Position numbers and translations under genes: made by a program. From contig NZ_JRHN01000039.1 in assembly GCF_001299635.1 (NCBI RefSeq), positions 1-64,000 on the forward strand: 64,000 bases of DNA. Reading direction: 5' to 3'. Of the stretch, positions 27,560 to 36,920 are shown in pieces. This DNA comes from Clostridioides difficile. GTDB taxonomy: Bacteria; Bacillota; Clostridia; Peptostreptococcales; Peptostreptococcaceae. Every line of letters begins with the position of its first letter. Position 1 is the stretch's first letter. The notes beneath the pieces are model-generated. The model worked only from the letters and a program-made list of their open reading frames with translations, searched no databases and had not been told where the DNA came from.

Positions 27560-28705
27560 ATGAATACATTTGAACAATTAAAAATAAGTTCTACTTTGAT
27601 AGATGGGCTTAAAAAACAAGACATAACTTCTCCAACAGAAGTTCAGTCACTTGCTATAGAAAATATAATACAAAATAAAGATTTATTGATTAATTCTCAG
27701 ACTGGAACAGGAAAAACACTGGCATATCTTCTACCTATATGTGAAAAAATTGATACATCAAAAAGAGAGACACAAGCGCTTATACTTGCACCTACACATG
27801 AACTAGTAATGCAGATTACAAACCAAGTTGAATTATTAGCTAAAAACTCAGAAATTCCTTTAACTTCTTTAGCTTTAATTGGGGAAGTAAATATACAAAA
27901 GCAAATAAAAAACATAAAAACAATAAAACCACATATAGTAATTGGTTCTTGTGGAAGAGTTTTAGACTTAATAAAACAAAAGAAATTAAAATCACATAAT
28001 ATAAAAACTATCGTCTTAGATGAAGTAGACAATCTATTGAATGGAAAAAATATAACTTGTATAGAAGATATAATAAGAACTACATTAAGGGATAGACAGA
28101 TTATAGGATGTTCTGCAAGCCTTACTGATAATACTATAAAAATTTGTGATAAAATTATGAAAGAATTTGAAATAATAAAAACGAAAGAAAAGTCACAAAT
28201 AAATCCTAATATAAATCACTCATATTTATTAGGTGAAATAAGGGATAAATTTAATTTTCTTAGAAAAACATTAGCTGCCACAAATCCAAAAAGAGCAATT
28301 GTATTTGTAAACAACGAAAAAAATATAGAAGTCCTAGTATCAAAACTAAATTATCATAATTATAAGGCAATTGGAATCTTTGGAAACATGGCAAAAGAAG
28401 ATAGAAAAAATGCAATAAATAAATTTAAACTTGGAAAAGCAAAAATTTTAATTACAACTGATTTATCTGCTCGTGGACTAGATATAGTAGATGTAAGTCA
28501 TGTTTTTAATTTAGATTTTCCAAAAAGTAAAAATGAATACTTGCATAGATGCGGCCGAACTGCTAGAGGGAATCGAGATGGTAACACAATCTCAATAATA
28601 ACAAAACAAGAATTAGATGTGATAAAGGATTTACAAAAAGAATTTAATATAACAATTGTGCCTAAAATTTTACAAAATGGAAAGCTAATAGATACAGTTA
28701 AATAA
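27560..28705 (+). CDS. DEAD-box family ATP-dependent RNA helicase (divergent motifs)
   Basis: This 381-aa two-domain helicase core has no C-terminal extension. Motifs are Q-like SPTEVQ (24-29), I SQTGTGKT (46-53), Ia APTHEL, Ib GSCGR in place of TPGR, II DEVD (154-157) in place of DEAD, III SAS in place of SAT, V TTDLSARGLDI and VI HRCGRTARG. RNA unwinding in cold adaptation or ribosome assembly is the usual role. The ATG at 27560 follows AAGGAG. The gene stands alone, divergent from the ABC operon. Confidence 0.9.
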   Translation: MNTFEQLKISSTLIDGLKKQDITSPTEVQSLAIENIIQNKDLLINSQTGTGKTLAYLLPICEKIDTSKRETQALILAPTHELVMQITNQVELLAKNSEIPLTSLALIGEVNIQKQIKNIKTIKPHIVIGSCGRVLDLIKQKKLKSHNIKTIVLDEVDNLLNGKNITCIEDIIRTTLRDRQIIGCSASLTDNTIKICDKIMKEFEIIKTKEKSQINPNINHSYLLGEIRDKFNFLRKTLAATNPKRAIVFVNNEKNIEVLVSKLNYHNYKAIGIFGNMAKEDRKNAINKFKLGKAKILITTDLSARGLDIVDVSHVFNLDFPKSKNEYLHRCGRTARGNRDGNTISIITKQELDVIKDLQKEFNITIVPKILQNGKLIDTVK

Positions 28706-28718
28706 TTTAACAAATACA

Positions 28719-28766
28719 AAAGAGCTGTAATTTCTCATTAAAACATGTTAGAAATTACAGCTCTTT
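28719..28766. terminator. Two-way terminator between the helicase and the purine permease
   Basis: A 17-bp perfect stem (28719-28735 with 28750-28766) has T-rich flanks on the plus strand. It separates the convergent genes. Confidence 0.85.
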
Positions 28767-28799
28767 ATTTTATTAAATTAATTTTTTAAATAATATTCA

Positions 28800-30176
28800 T
28801 TATAAAAGCCAAAGTTTTATTATAAATAATATAGCCAAGACAATCATTACTATAGAAACATGCTTCTTATCTTCTGCTTTTTTAGTTCCAAATATATTGT
28901 AAAATACATTTACGAAAACATAAGTTAATATACCTAAAGTTAAACCATCACCTATACTATAAGTTAATGCCATACAAGCAATAGTAACAAATGCTGGAAC
29001 ACCTTCAGTTATATTGTCAAACTCTATATCCTTAACTGTACCAAGCATTAAATATCCAACATATATTAAAGCTGGTGCTGTAGCACATGATGGAATTGCT
29101 ATAAATACAGGAGAGAAAAACATTGCAGCTAAGAATAAAATCCCAACTGTAACTGCTGTCCATCCAGTTCTTCCACCTGCAATAACTCCTGTTGAACTTT
29201 CAACATAAGTTGTAACTGTAGACACTCCAAGTCCTGCACCTACTGTAGTTGCAACTGCGTCTGTAAGTAAAGCTCTTCCTACATTAGGAACATTTCCTTT
29301 TTCATCTAGCATGTTTGCTTTAGAACAAACACCTACTAATGTACCAACTGTATCAAAGAAATCAACAAATAAAAATGTGCAAACTACTACTAAAAATCCA
29401 CCTATATTCGTTGGATGTAATACATATCCTAAATCTATTTTACCTGCTATTGGTGCTAAACTTTCAAATTTAAATACTCCACCAGGTAAATATATCCCTA
29501 GTTTTTGTGCATACTCTGGATTCATAAAAGCAAATCCCCAAGCAAGTAATGAACTTACTACTATTCCAAAAAGTATAGAACCTTTAACTCTTTTTTTATC
29601 TAATACAGCAATAATTATTAATCCTATACAAGTTATTATTACTGCTGGTGTAAATCTACCCATTTTGATAAGAGTAGCTTGATCTCCAATAACAATTCCG
29701 CTATTTACTAAACCTATAAGTGCAATAAATATACCAATACCACCTGTAACAGCTAATTTCATATTTTTTGGTATTGCATTTACAACAGCCTCACGAACTC
29801 CACTTACTGATAAAACTATAAAAATAATACCTTCTACAAATACTGCTGTAAGAGCCACTTCCCAAGGAACACCCATTTGTAAAACTACTGTGTATGCAAA
29901 AAATGCATTAAGACCCATACCTGATGCCAAAGCAAAAGGAAGATTTGCAACTACACCCATTAAAATACATCCAAATGCTGCTGCTAAACATGTCCCTGTA
30001 ACAAGTGCACCAGCTGGCATACCTGTCTCAGATAAAATATTTGGATTTACAGCTATTATATAAGCCATAGTTAAAAAAGTAGTTACTCCTGCAATGACTT
30101 CTTTTTTCATATCAACATTTTTATTAGTCAAGATTGGAAAAAGTTTCTGCATGGTACTACTGTTTGTTGTTTGCAT
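28800..30176 (-). CDS. AzgA/PbuG-type purine permease (guanine/hypoxanthine)
   Basis: This 458-aa membrane protein has about 12-13 segments. The N-terminal MKKEVIAGVTTFLTMAYII and ASGMGLNAFFAY motifs and the FVDFFDTVGTLVGV segment identify the AzgA branch of purine permeases, distinct from the two NCS2 xanthine-type paralogues at the left of the window. A guanine-type riboswitch with terminator precedes it, so guanine/hypoxanthine import under feedback control is well supported. The ATG at 30176 follows AGGAGGTG. Confidence 0.93.
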   Translation of the reverse strand: MQTTNSSTMQKLFPILTNKNVDMKKEVIAGVTTFLTMAYIIAVNPNILSETGMPAGALVTGTCLAAAFGCILMGVVANLPFALASGMGLNAFFAYTVVLQMGVPWEVALTAVFVEGIIFIVLSVSGVREAVVNAIPKNMKLAVTGGIGIFIALIGLVNSGIVIGDQATLIKMGRFTPAVIITCIGLIIIAVLDKKRVKGSILFGIVVSSLLAWGFAFMNPEYAQKLGIYLPGGVFKFESLAPIAGKIDLGYVLHPTNIGGFLVVVCTFLFVDFFDTVGTLVGVCSKANMLDEKGNVPNVGRALLTDAVATTVGAGLGVSTVTTYVESSTGVIAGGRTGWTAVTVGILFLAAMFFSPVFIAIPSCATAPALIYVGYLMLGTVKDIEFDNITEGVPAFVTIACMALTYSIGDGLTLGILTYVFVNVFYNIFGTKKAEDKKHVSIVMIVLAILFIIKLWLL

Positions 30177-30201
30177 AACAACACCTCCTATTAAATTTTA
30201 C

Positions 30202-30235
30202 AAAAAAACGACACAGTAATTGATAAGCTGAGCCG
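30202..30235 (-). terminator. Riboswitch-controlled attenuator hairpin
   Basis: On the minus strand ACGGCTCAG pairs with CTGTGTCGT (one mismatch, one wobble), followed by seven T. It lies between the aptamer and the permease start and is the likely off-state terminator of the expression platform. Confidence 0.7.
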
Positions 30236-30282
30236 TATCCTTCATAATTCAGTTAATTAAATATTTAATTAACTAAATAATA

Positions 30283-30356
30283 GTATACATAGTCAGAATA
30301 TTTACGGTATTCCGGTAGAAACTTATGACCCATATTGTCAAAATTATATGTTATAC
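30283..30356 (-). promoter_or_regulatory. Purine riboswitch aptamer, guanine class
   Basis: The minus strand carries the conserved core ATATGG, then AGTTTCTACC, CCGTAAA and GACTATG. P1 is GTATA/TATAC, P2 is TGAC/GTCA and P3 is GAATA/TATTC. The base before UAUG is C, the position that reads guanine/hypoxanthine (U would mean adenine). It sits about 110 nt upstream of the purine permease. Confidence 0.95.
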
Positions 30357-30389
30357 AATCCAAAACATTATTTTTTCTTTACGAATATT

Positions 30390-30418
30390 ATTTTAATTTA
30401 TATAATTAATTTTGTCAA
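30390..30418 (-). promoter_or_regulatory. Sigma-A promoter of the purine permease transcript
   Basis: The minus strand shows TTGACA (30413-30418), 17 bp, then TAAAAT (30390-30395). The start site would fall just upstream of the aptamer. Confidence 0.75.
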
Positions 30419-30717
30419 TATATACGTATATATTATACTGATTTTGTATTAATATTCGATTATATTAAGTATTAATTTCTCTTATCCCGATTATAATTAT
30501 ATTCTTTACATTTTCGAAAAATATATGATATTTTAATACAATTTATTTATAGTTGAAATATAAAGCTTACTCTAAGATTATATTATAATGAATTGATAAA
30601 TTTTTTATTTTTAAAAAACAAAGTGAAGAATTTAACTATATGCCATAAAGGGTATCAAAAAATTAAAGTTATTGTAAATCATATAATCAATGAATAATCT
30701 TTTGATAAAATGTATTT
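30419..30717. other. Non-coding stretch between divergent permease genes
   Basis: This is A+T-rich DNA between the purine permease promoter and the SLC13-like gene. No ORF with a ribosome site and no additional riboswitch was recognised. Confidence 0.4.
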
Positions 30718-30749
30718 ACCTCCATTATGATATAATAAATTATGGAGGT
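30718..30749 (+). promoter_or_regulatory. Inverted repeat covering the -10 region and ribosome site of the SLC13-like gene
   Basis: ACCTCCAT (30718-30725) is the exact inverse complement of ATGGAGGT (30742-30749), which contains the ribosome site. The 16-nt loop contains TATAAT (30731-30736). It could hide the ribosome site in mRNA or act as an operator; which depends on the transcription start. Confidence 0.4.
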
Positions 30750-30759
30750 GAATATAAAA

Positions 30760-32154
30760 ATGGGTATTATTCTTAAGCCAAAAAAATTTTATATGACTAT
30801 TATAGCTACAATAATTCTGTACTTTTCTCTTAATTACAGTTTTAATATAAAATTTTCTATATGCTTATCTTTTTTAACCATCTTAATTTGGGCTATAGAC
30901 TCTGTTGAAAAAACTGTAGTTGCATTATTTTTCGTAATTCTAGCATTTATTTTTAACATTGCACCCTTAAATGTAATTTTACAATTTTTATTTACAGAAA
31001 ATTTTTATATAATAGTCCTTGCCTACATAATTACTAATGCAGTTACAAAGACAGGTGTTGCAAGGATTATTTCTGAAAAATTAATTTTAAATATTGTTAA
31101 CACTCCTAAAAAAATGATTCTTTTATCATATATTTTAGGTATATTGTTAATATTTTTTATTCCACAACCATTCCCAAGGGTCATTTTGGTATCAGCTTTT
31201 TACAAAGAGTTTTTAAAAGAACAAAAAATAACTGAAGATTCAAAATCTATACTTTTATTTAGCATATTTACAGCATCTACCTTTACATCTATGTTTTTTA
31301 TAAATGGAGATACCCTTTTAAACTACGTTGTATTAGAACTTGGAAACTGTAATATAAATTGGGGTCAATGGGCTTTTTATATGTCTGTTCCAACTATAAT
31401 TACTTGTCTTGTAACTTATTTTTTATTTATTTTTATTTTTAAAAAAGAATTATCTTCAATAGAATTTATTTCTAACAAAAATCTTGATTCTAATAAATTT
31501 CAATTTTCATATTCTAATTTTAAAATGGAGTTTAATTTATTGAATAAGGAACAAAAATACACTTTTTTATGCCTAGGAATAATGTTTTTTATGTTTTTGA
31601 CCCAGTTTATACATAACATAAACACTCTAATCATAATGTCAATTTGTGTACTTCTTTTATTATTAAGAAAAATAATTGGATTCAATACTTTAAAAGAAAT
31701 AAACTGGAAAGTCCTTATTTTTTTCGTAGCGGCATTTTCAATTGGAGGAGTATTAAAGTACTCTGGAGTTGTAGATATAATGGGAAATTATTTGATAAAG
31801 TTTATACCACACTCTTCAGAAATTATTTCAATCTTATTTTTAATAACTCTAACAATAGTATTGAATATATGTCTTGGAAGTGCTGTTACTACATCATCTG
31901 TGGTAATACCATTGCTTGGAAGTTTGCACATACTAAAAGAAAATAGCATTACATTATGCCTATTTGTCTATATCATAGTAAGTATACAATACATACTACC
32001 ATTCCATCATGCAACAATAATGGTTGGACACGGTGAAAATCTGTATAATAGCAAGGTTATTTTTAAGTATGGTTTAACTTTAATTCCTTTAACTTATTTT
32101 ATAATAATATGTGTGACATTCCCCTGGTGGAGATTCATAGGTTTAGAAATCTAA
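30760..32154 (+). CDS. SLC13/DASS-like anion permease
   Basis: This 464-aa protein has about 11-12 hydrophobic segments. The layout resembles divalent anion:sodium symporters and related ArsB-type permeases, with a paired NTP/PQPF-type re-entrant region in the first half and CLGSAVTTSSVVIPLL in the second. The substrate (dicarboxylate, sulfate or other) is unknown. I chose the ATG at 30760 because GGAGGTG lies 10 nt upstream; an ATG at 30742 overlaps that site. Confidence 0.7.
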   Translation: MGIILKPKKFYMTIIATIILYFSLNYSFNIKFSICLSFLTILIWAIDSVEKTVVALFFVILAFIFNIAPLNVILQFLFTENFYIIVLAYIITNAVTKTGVARIISEKLILNIVNTPKKMILLSYILGILLIFFIPQPFPRVILVSAFYKEFLKEQKITEDSKSILLFSIFTASTFTSMFFINGDTLLNYVVLELGNCNINWGQWAFYMSVPTIITCLVTYFLFIFIFKKELSSIEFISNKNLDSNKFQFSYSNFKMEFNLLNKEQKYTFLCLGIMFFMFLTQFIHNINTLIIMSICVLLLLLRKIIGFNTLKEINWKVLIFFVAAFSIGGVLKYSGVVDIMGNYLIKFIPHSSEIISILFLITLTIVLNICLGSAVTTSSVVIPLLGSLHILKENSITLCLFVYIIVSIQYILPFHHATIMVGHGENLYNSKVIFKYGLTLIPLTYFIIICVTFPWWRFIGLEI

Positions 32155-32225
32155 AAAGATGAAAATATGAATTAACTTAAAATAATAGCTTAAATTATTA
32201 AAAATAATTCATATTTTCATCTTTT
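32154..32225. terminator. Two-way terminator between the SLC13-like gene and transaldolase
   Basis: A 21-bp stem (32154-32174 with 32205-32225) is flanked by T-rich ends in both directions, between convergent genes. Confidence 0.85.
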
Positions 32226-32277
32226 AATACAAGTCTACTTGCATAATTAGGCATAAAACCACTTTTTAATTATAATG

Positions 32278-32952
32278 CTAGATATTATTTATTTTACTAC
32301 CTTTTCCAAAAGTATTCTCCCAATCTTCTATAAACTTATCTACACTCCAGTCTGTCAATGGATGATTCATCATAGCCTTACAAATATCGTATGGTACTGT
32401 AACACTATGTACTCCATTTTGCATTAATTCTATAACTTGTTGTGCATTTTTAAAACTTGCAGCAAGTACTTTTGTGTCCATTTTATATGTATCTATTATT
32501 TTTATAAGCTCTGAAACCATAGATACTCCATCGCCAGATATATTATCAAGTCTATTTACATAAGGCGCGATATAGTTTGCTCCAGCTTTTGCAGCCAAAA
32601 AACCTTGATGTGCTGTAAATATTGCAGTAGCAGTTATTTTTATCCCTTTTTTATGAAGGTCTTTTATAGCTCTTAAACCATCTTGTGTTACAGGTATTTT
32701 TACATATATGTTTTTTCTCAAACTACTTATATATAATGCCTCTTCTAATATTTCTTCATACTTTTTACTTAACACTTGAGCATGTATAGGCATATCCTCA
32801 CCTATAATTTCACCAATCTCATTTATGAGTTGCTTAAAATTCTTTTTTTCTTTTGAGACAATACTTGGATTTGTAGTTACACCATCTATTGGTAAACAAG
32901 TACATAATTCCTTAATCTCCTCTACATTACCTGTATCTAAGATTAGTTGCAT
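32278..32952 (-). CDS. Small transaldolase / fructose-6-phosphate aldolase
   Basis: This 224-aa TIM-barrel class I aldolase belongs to the TalC/FSA subfamily. DGVTTNPSIV lies at residues 23-32 and the Schiff-base lysine is in YVKIPVT. TATAIFTAHQGFLAAKAGANYIAPYVNR is a classic strand-loop block (only part is needed to identify it). Transaldolase activity is the usual role for the 215-225-aa proteins in Firmicutes, but FSA activity cannot be excluded. The ATG at 32952 follows AAGGGGGA. The divergent neighbour is a DeoR regulator. Confidence 0.9.
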   Translation of the reverse strand: MQLILDTGNVEEIKELCTCLPIDGVTTNPSIVSKEKKNFKQLINEIGEIIGEDMPIHAQVLSKKYEEILEEALYISSLRKNIYVKIPVTQDGLRAIKDLHKKGIKITATAIFTAHQGFLAAKAGANYIAPYVNRLDNISGDGVSMVSELIKIIDTYKMDTKVLAASFKNAQQVIELMQNGVHSVTVPYDICKAMMNHPLTDWSVDKFIEDWENTFGKGSKINNI

Positions 32953-33224
32953 TAAAATATCCCCCTTTAGTTTTTATTTATTCTTATTATATATTGATTT
33001 GGTATTATTTTCAATAATTTTGTTATTGTTTTTTCTTTTTTATTATTGTTTTACTTTTCTTTTTAATTTTATAATCTCTTTATTTATTAAATTCTAAATA
33101 TATAATTATCAAAAATATACTTTTTATATTAAATTAATTTTGTATTCCATGTTAAAATAGTTGATATATGGTATTTTATCTTATAATATTTACTATAATA
33201 CTACATTAGGAAAAGAGGTAAAAA

Positions 33225-33989
33225 ATGTTTGCAGAAGAAAGGATTCAAGCTATATTAAATATCCTAAAAAAAGAAGGTAGAGTTACTGTAAAAGAACTCA
33301 GTTCTAAATTTAATGTTACAGAAGATTGTATAAGAAAAGACTTAAAAAATATAGAAAAAATCTCTTCAATACGAAGAATTTATGGTGGAGCTGTATTAGC
33401 CAGAGAAACCTTAGAAAACCAAGATACAAAAGATAGAAAAGAAATCAACATTCCAACAAAGAAAATAATAGCAGAGAAAGCATTTAATCTAATTACAGAT
33501 AGAGAAACTATATTTTTAGACATCTCTACAATTAATATTTTACTGGCAAAACTTCTAGCTGAAAGTAATAAAAAGGTGACACTAGTGACAAATATGTTGG
33601 ACATACTAAATGTAGTTACTTCAAGACCAAATAATTTAAATATAATCTCTACTGGAGGTTTATTAAATCTTAGTCTTGATGGATTTGTTGGCACTCCAAC
33701 TATAGACTTTATATCAAAATATAAATTTGACAAGACCTTTATGGGTAGTTGTGGTGTGGATGTATTTAACTCTTCACTTACAACTTTTGAAATTGAAGAT
33801 GGGCTTACAAAAAAAGCTATAATAAATTCAAGTAAGAAAGTATTTATAGTTATGGAAGATAAAAAATTTAAATTTGATGGAAACTTTAAATTTGCTCACT
33901 TAGAAGATATTAGTTCTATAATTACAGAAAAATCTCCTACTCCTGATATAGTAAACACTTTATCCGAATTTAATGTAAATGTTTTATAA
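33225..33989 (+). CDS. DeoR/GlpR family transcriptional regulator
   Basis: This 254-aa repressor has an N-terminal HTH (MFAEERIQAILNILKKEGRV..VKELSSKFNVTEDCIRKDL, residues 1-57) and the GGAVLARE hinge. Its C-terminal sugar-phosphate sensor domain has FLDISTIN, TNMLDILNVV and FMGSCGVD. Such proteins sense phosphorylated sugars. It is divergent from the transaldolase across 272 bp and may control it. No neighbouring sugar kinase or PTS gene is present. Confidence 0.88.
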   Translation: MFAEERIQAILNILKKEGRVTVKELSSKFNVTEDCIRKDLKNIEKISSIRRIYGGAVLARETLENQDTKDRKEINIPTKKIIAEKAFNLITDRETIFLDISTINILLAKLLAESNKKVTLVTNMLDILNVVTSRPNNLNIISTGGLLNLSLDGFVGTPTIDFISKYKFDKTFMGSCGVDVFNSSLTTFEIEDGLTKKAIINSSKKVFIVMEDKKFKFDGNFKFAHLEDISSIITEKSPTPDIVNTLSEFNVNVL

Positions 33990-34110
33990 ACTCAATTACA
34001 CACTTTATAGATTTACTTATAAATATAAATTATTATTTTATAAAGAAGCTTAAAAAACCTAATTTTCTAATAATTATTTTACAATTGAATTTAGTAGTTA
34101 AAACTAATTT

Positions 34111-34159
34111 GAAATAGACTTTCTAAATCTAATACAGTTATTTTTAGAAAGTCTATTTC
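34111..34159. terminator. Two-way terminator between the DeoR gene and a small gene
   Basis: A 17-bp perfect stem (34111-34127 with 34143-34159) lies between convergent genes. Confidence 0.8.
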
Positions 34160-34201
34160 TTTAACAAACAATTTAATACTATTATACACTATATATAAAT
34201 C

Positions 34202-34423
34202 TTATTTCATTTCATCTTTCATTTGCTTTTCTATTTCTTTAGCAAATTTTTTTTGCTCGTATCTTTCCATCATTTCGTCTTTTTTCATTTCTAAGTTTAC
34301 CATAGCACCTTGTGCATCATCTTTTAAATCCTCAGCAGTATTCTTCATTACATAAGCTGTCTTTTTAACACCATCTTTTATATCTTCTTTCATATTTTTC
34401 ATGTCTCTTTTTAATCTATCCAT
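34202..34423 (-). CDS. Small charged coiled-coil protein, 73 aa
   Basis: This is a highly charged, lysine/glutamate-rich helical protein (MDRLKRDMKNMKEDIKDGVK at the start, EKQMKDEMK at the end). It looks like short YtxH/CsbD-type stress or apolipoprotein-like helical proteins, but no family is certain. I chose the ATG at 34423, which follows GAGGAGGT; an upstream in-frame ATG would add 26 residues across that ribosome site and is unlikely. Confidence 0.7.
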   Translation of the reverse strand: MDRLKRDMKNMKEDIKDGVKKTAYVMKNTAEDLKDDAQGAMVNLEMKKDEMMERYEQKKFAKEIEKQMKDEMK

Positions 34424-34586
34424 CAAAACTACCTCCTCTGTAAATATAATATTTTCTATATTTATTTTTCCCAAAGTACATATATTTATTTGCAATATCA
34501 CTTATAATTTTTAAGTCATTAAATGTAATTTAATAGTGCTTAAATATATAAATTTCGATAGATTAAATATTTCTTGTTTCAAAATA

Positions 34587-34627
34587 AAAATAACATCAAA
34601 CATAAACTATATGCTCGATGTTATTTT
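34587..34627 (-). terminator. Probable terminator downstream of the two-component system
   Basis: AAAATAACATC (34587-34597) pairs with GATGTTATTTT (34617-34627), and the minus strand continues TATTTTG. It lies about 200 bp past the kinase stop, so a nearer end cannot be excluded. Confidence 0.5.
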
Positions 34628-34658
34628 CTAAATTCACAATAACTTAATTGTTGGGATT

Positions 34659-34709
34659 ACTATAATGATGACTTATATGGAGGATGTAATAAAATCTCAT
34701 CATTATAGT
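34659..34709. repeat. 13-bp inverted repeat in a non-coding region
   Basis: ACTATAATGATGA (34659-34671) and TCATCATTATAGT (34697-34709) are exact inverse complements. The 25-nt loop contains GGAGGATGTAA, a ribosome site followed by a start-stop pair. There is no T-run. The rest of 34424-34831 shows no gene. Confidence 0.6.
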
Positions 34710-34831
34710 TTGGTGTATTTTATGGTTTAAAACTTTTTTATTTATATTTATATAATACATTTTTAGTATGAATTTTTTATGATTTTAGAATGAACTATTA
34801 TTGAAACTTCTATATTATTTATTCAAACAAA

Positions 34832-36109
34832 TCAATTTTTAAATTCGACTGTAAATACTACAGAGTTTTCTTTATTTTTTATACTATAATCAAATCCATG
34901 ACTTTTAAAAATTTGACTGACTATATAAAGTCCAAGTCCACTTCCTCCAGTTTTTCGTGAACGAGATTTTTCTATTCTATAAAACGGATTAAATATTTCT
35001 TCTAAATAACGTTTCTCTATAGTTACACCAGTATTTTCAATTTCTAAGATTACCCTTTGATTAGAAGTCTTTTTATTTATACGTTTATTTTTATCATAAA
35101 GTCTAATTATAAGCTCTGAACCTTCAGGAGAATATTTTATGGCATTATTTATTATATTATTAATTGCCTTAGTTATTCTTTCTTGGTCTGCTTTTACTTC
35201 TAGATTTTCCTCTATTTTTAAAATAGTTTTCATATGTTTTTCTTCTATTAAAAATACTTGTCTTTTTACCAATCTATTTAAAAGTTCGCTTATATTTATT
35301 GATACAAGCTTCAAATCTTTTTCAAGTATCTCTGATTTTGAAACTTCTATCATTTCATTTACTAAATCTTTTAATTCTTGTGTACATTCATATGATTTTT
35401 TCAGATAAGTATCCCTATCTTTATACTTACCTACACTATAAATCATCCCTTCAATTTGACCACTTATTATGGTTATTGGAGTTTTTAGTTCATGTGATAT
35501 TGTGGCGACAAAATCCTTTCTCCTATATTCTTGTTCTCTCTCACTCTCTATTATATTTATCAGAGGTTTTGTTATTACAATCGAATATATATAGGCTCCA
35601 ATAATTGCTATTAATATCGCTATTGATATGATGTATGGCATTAACTTTCTTATAACTTCGTTTGCTTCATCAATTGGCTGTAATGGCATAACGAGTTCCA
35701 AAGTATATGGCCCATCTTTTGCATCTTTAGTATATATAGGTATAGATGTTCTATATTCATCCTCAATGCTATTAATCATGTACTTACTGTATCTTAAAAT
35801 AACTACTTCATTTTTACCATATACGATTTTTCCTTGACTATCTTTTAATAAAATAGCAAGATTTTGGTCTTTAGCCATATAATAAAGTCTTTCTTCTAGA
35901 GTATACGTATCAAAATGAATCGAACTATCTACTAAAGACTTTAAACTTTCTTGAAGAGACTCAATTTTATACTCATGATAATATGATGGCAATAAAAAAT
36001 ATAAAATTAAATATATTATTAAAGCTAATGCTATTAATAATGATGTCGTTATAGAAAATAACTTATACTTTATGCTTAACTTTTCCCACTTATCAAATAT
36101 CCTTCTCAA
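34832..36109 (-). CDS. Sensor histidine kinase
   Basis: This 425-aa membrane kinase has a first TM segment at about 17-40, an extracytoplasmic sensor at about 41-155 and a second TM at about 158-178. The H-box is FVATISHELKTPI, followed by the N-box NIINNAIKYSPEG and the G-box GGSGLGLYIVSQI. It probably starts at TTG 36109 and overlaps the response regulator by 17 bp, a tight coupling. The sensor region has no family that I recognise. The signal is unknown. Confidence 0.9.
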   Translation of the reverse strand: MRRIFDKWEKLSIKYKLFSITTSLLIALALIIYLILYFLLPSYYHEYKIESLQESLKSLVDSSIHFDTYTLEERLYYMAKDQNLAILLKDSQGKIVYGKNEVVILRYSKYMINSIEDEYRTSIPIYTKDAKDGPYTLELVMPLQPIDEANEVIRKLMPYIISIAILIAIIGAYIYSIVITKPLINIIESEREQEYRRKDFVATISHELKTPITIISGQIEGMIYSVGKYKDRDTYLKKSYECTQELKDLVNEMIEVSKSEILEKDLKLVSINISELLNRLVKRQVFLIEEKHMKTILKIEENLEVKADQERITKAINNIINNAIKYSPEGSELIIRLYDKNKRINKKTSNQRVILEIENTGVTIEKRYLEEIFNPFYRIEKSRSRKTGGSGLGLYIVSQIFKSHGFDYSIKNKENSVVFTVEFKN

Positions 36110-36761
36110 GTGTATATCCTATCCCTTTTACAGTTTTAATATATGGTAATGATATTTTTTTTCTTATATTTTTTATATGTGCATCTACAATCCTAGTATC
36201 TCCATAATAGTCATAACCCCATATACTATCTAAAAGACCTTCTCTAGTTATAACCTGTGGATACTTTTCTATTAGAGCTTTCAATATATTAAACTCTTTT
36301 AGTGTAAGCTCTATAGGTTCTCCATCTATCTCAGCTATATATGTGTTTAAATCTAGCTTTAATTTTTCAAAAACTATAAATTTATCATTTATAGTTTTGT
36401 TACTTCTTCTCAAAATAGCTTCTACTCTTTTTATAAGAAGATTAAATGAAAATGGCTTTGTTATATAGTCATCACATTCTAGGTCAAAGCCTTTAAGTTG
36501 GTCCCCTTCATCATTCAAAGCAGTCAAAAATATAATTGGAACACTTGATGATTTTCTTATCATTTTACAGACCCCATAACCATCTAGATTTGGCATCATT
36601 ATATCTAATATAACTAAATCATAACTTCCTTGTTTAAACTTTTGTATACCTTCCAACCCATCATTGGCTGTATCAACTTGATAACCTTCTGCACTTAAAA
36701 ATTCTGATATTAATTCTTGTATATTTGAATCATCTTCAATTACAAGTATTGACGAGTTCAT
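36093..36761 (-). CDS. OmpR-family response regulator
   Basis: This 222-aa regulator has a receiver domain with acidic pocket EDD (9-11), phospho-acceptor D53 in LVILDIMMPNLDG, T82 in FLTAL and K104 in TKPF. The C-terminal winged helix (about 128-222) shows LTLKEFNILKALIE and TVKGIGYTLE. It is the partner of the kinase whose gene overlaps its end. Its targets are not evident, though the copper ATPase lies upstream on the same strand beyond a terminator. Confidence 0.93.
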   Translation of the reverse strand: MNSSILVIEDDSNIQELISEFLSAEGYQVDTANDGLEGIQKFKQGSYDLVILDIMMPNLDGYGVCKMIRKSSSVPIIFLTALNDEGDQLKGFDLECDDYITKPFSFNLLIKRVEAILRRSNKTINDKFIVFEKLKLDLNTYIAEIDGEPIELTLKEFNILKALIEKYPQVITREGLLDSIWGYDYYGDTRIVDAHIKNIRKKISLPYIKTVKGIGYTLEKDI

Positions 36762-36837
36762 TCTATCAATCCTTTCTATTTTATTTGAAATTTCCTACAT
36801 TACTTATATTTTATATCATTGTTGTGAATTTTACATG

Positions 36838-36896
36838 AAAAAAGAGCTATCTTAATTTGTAAATTAATTCTTTTAATTTAAAGATAGCTCTTTTTT
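36838..36896 (-). terminator. Terminator of copA
   Basis: A 16-bp perfect stem (36838-36853 with 36881-36896) begins about 25 bp past the copA stop, with A- and T-runs at either end, so it can work in both directions. The next genes are also on the minus strand. Confidence 0.85.
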
Positions 36897-36920
36897 ATAC
36901 ATTTTATTTAACTTTTTAAT

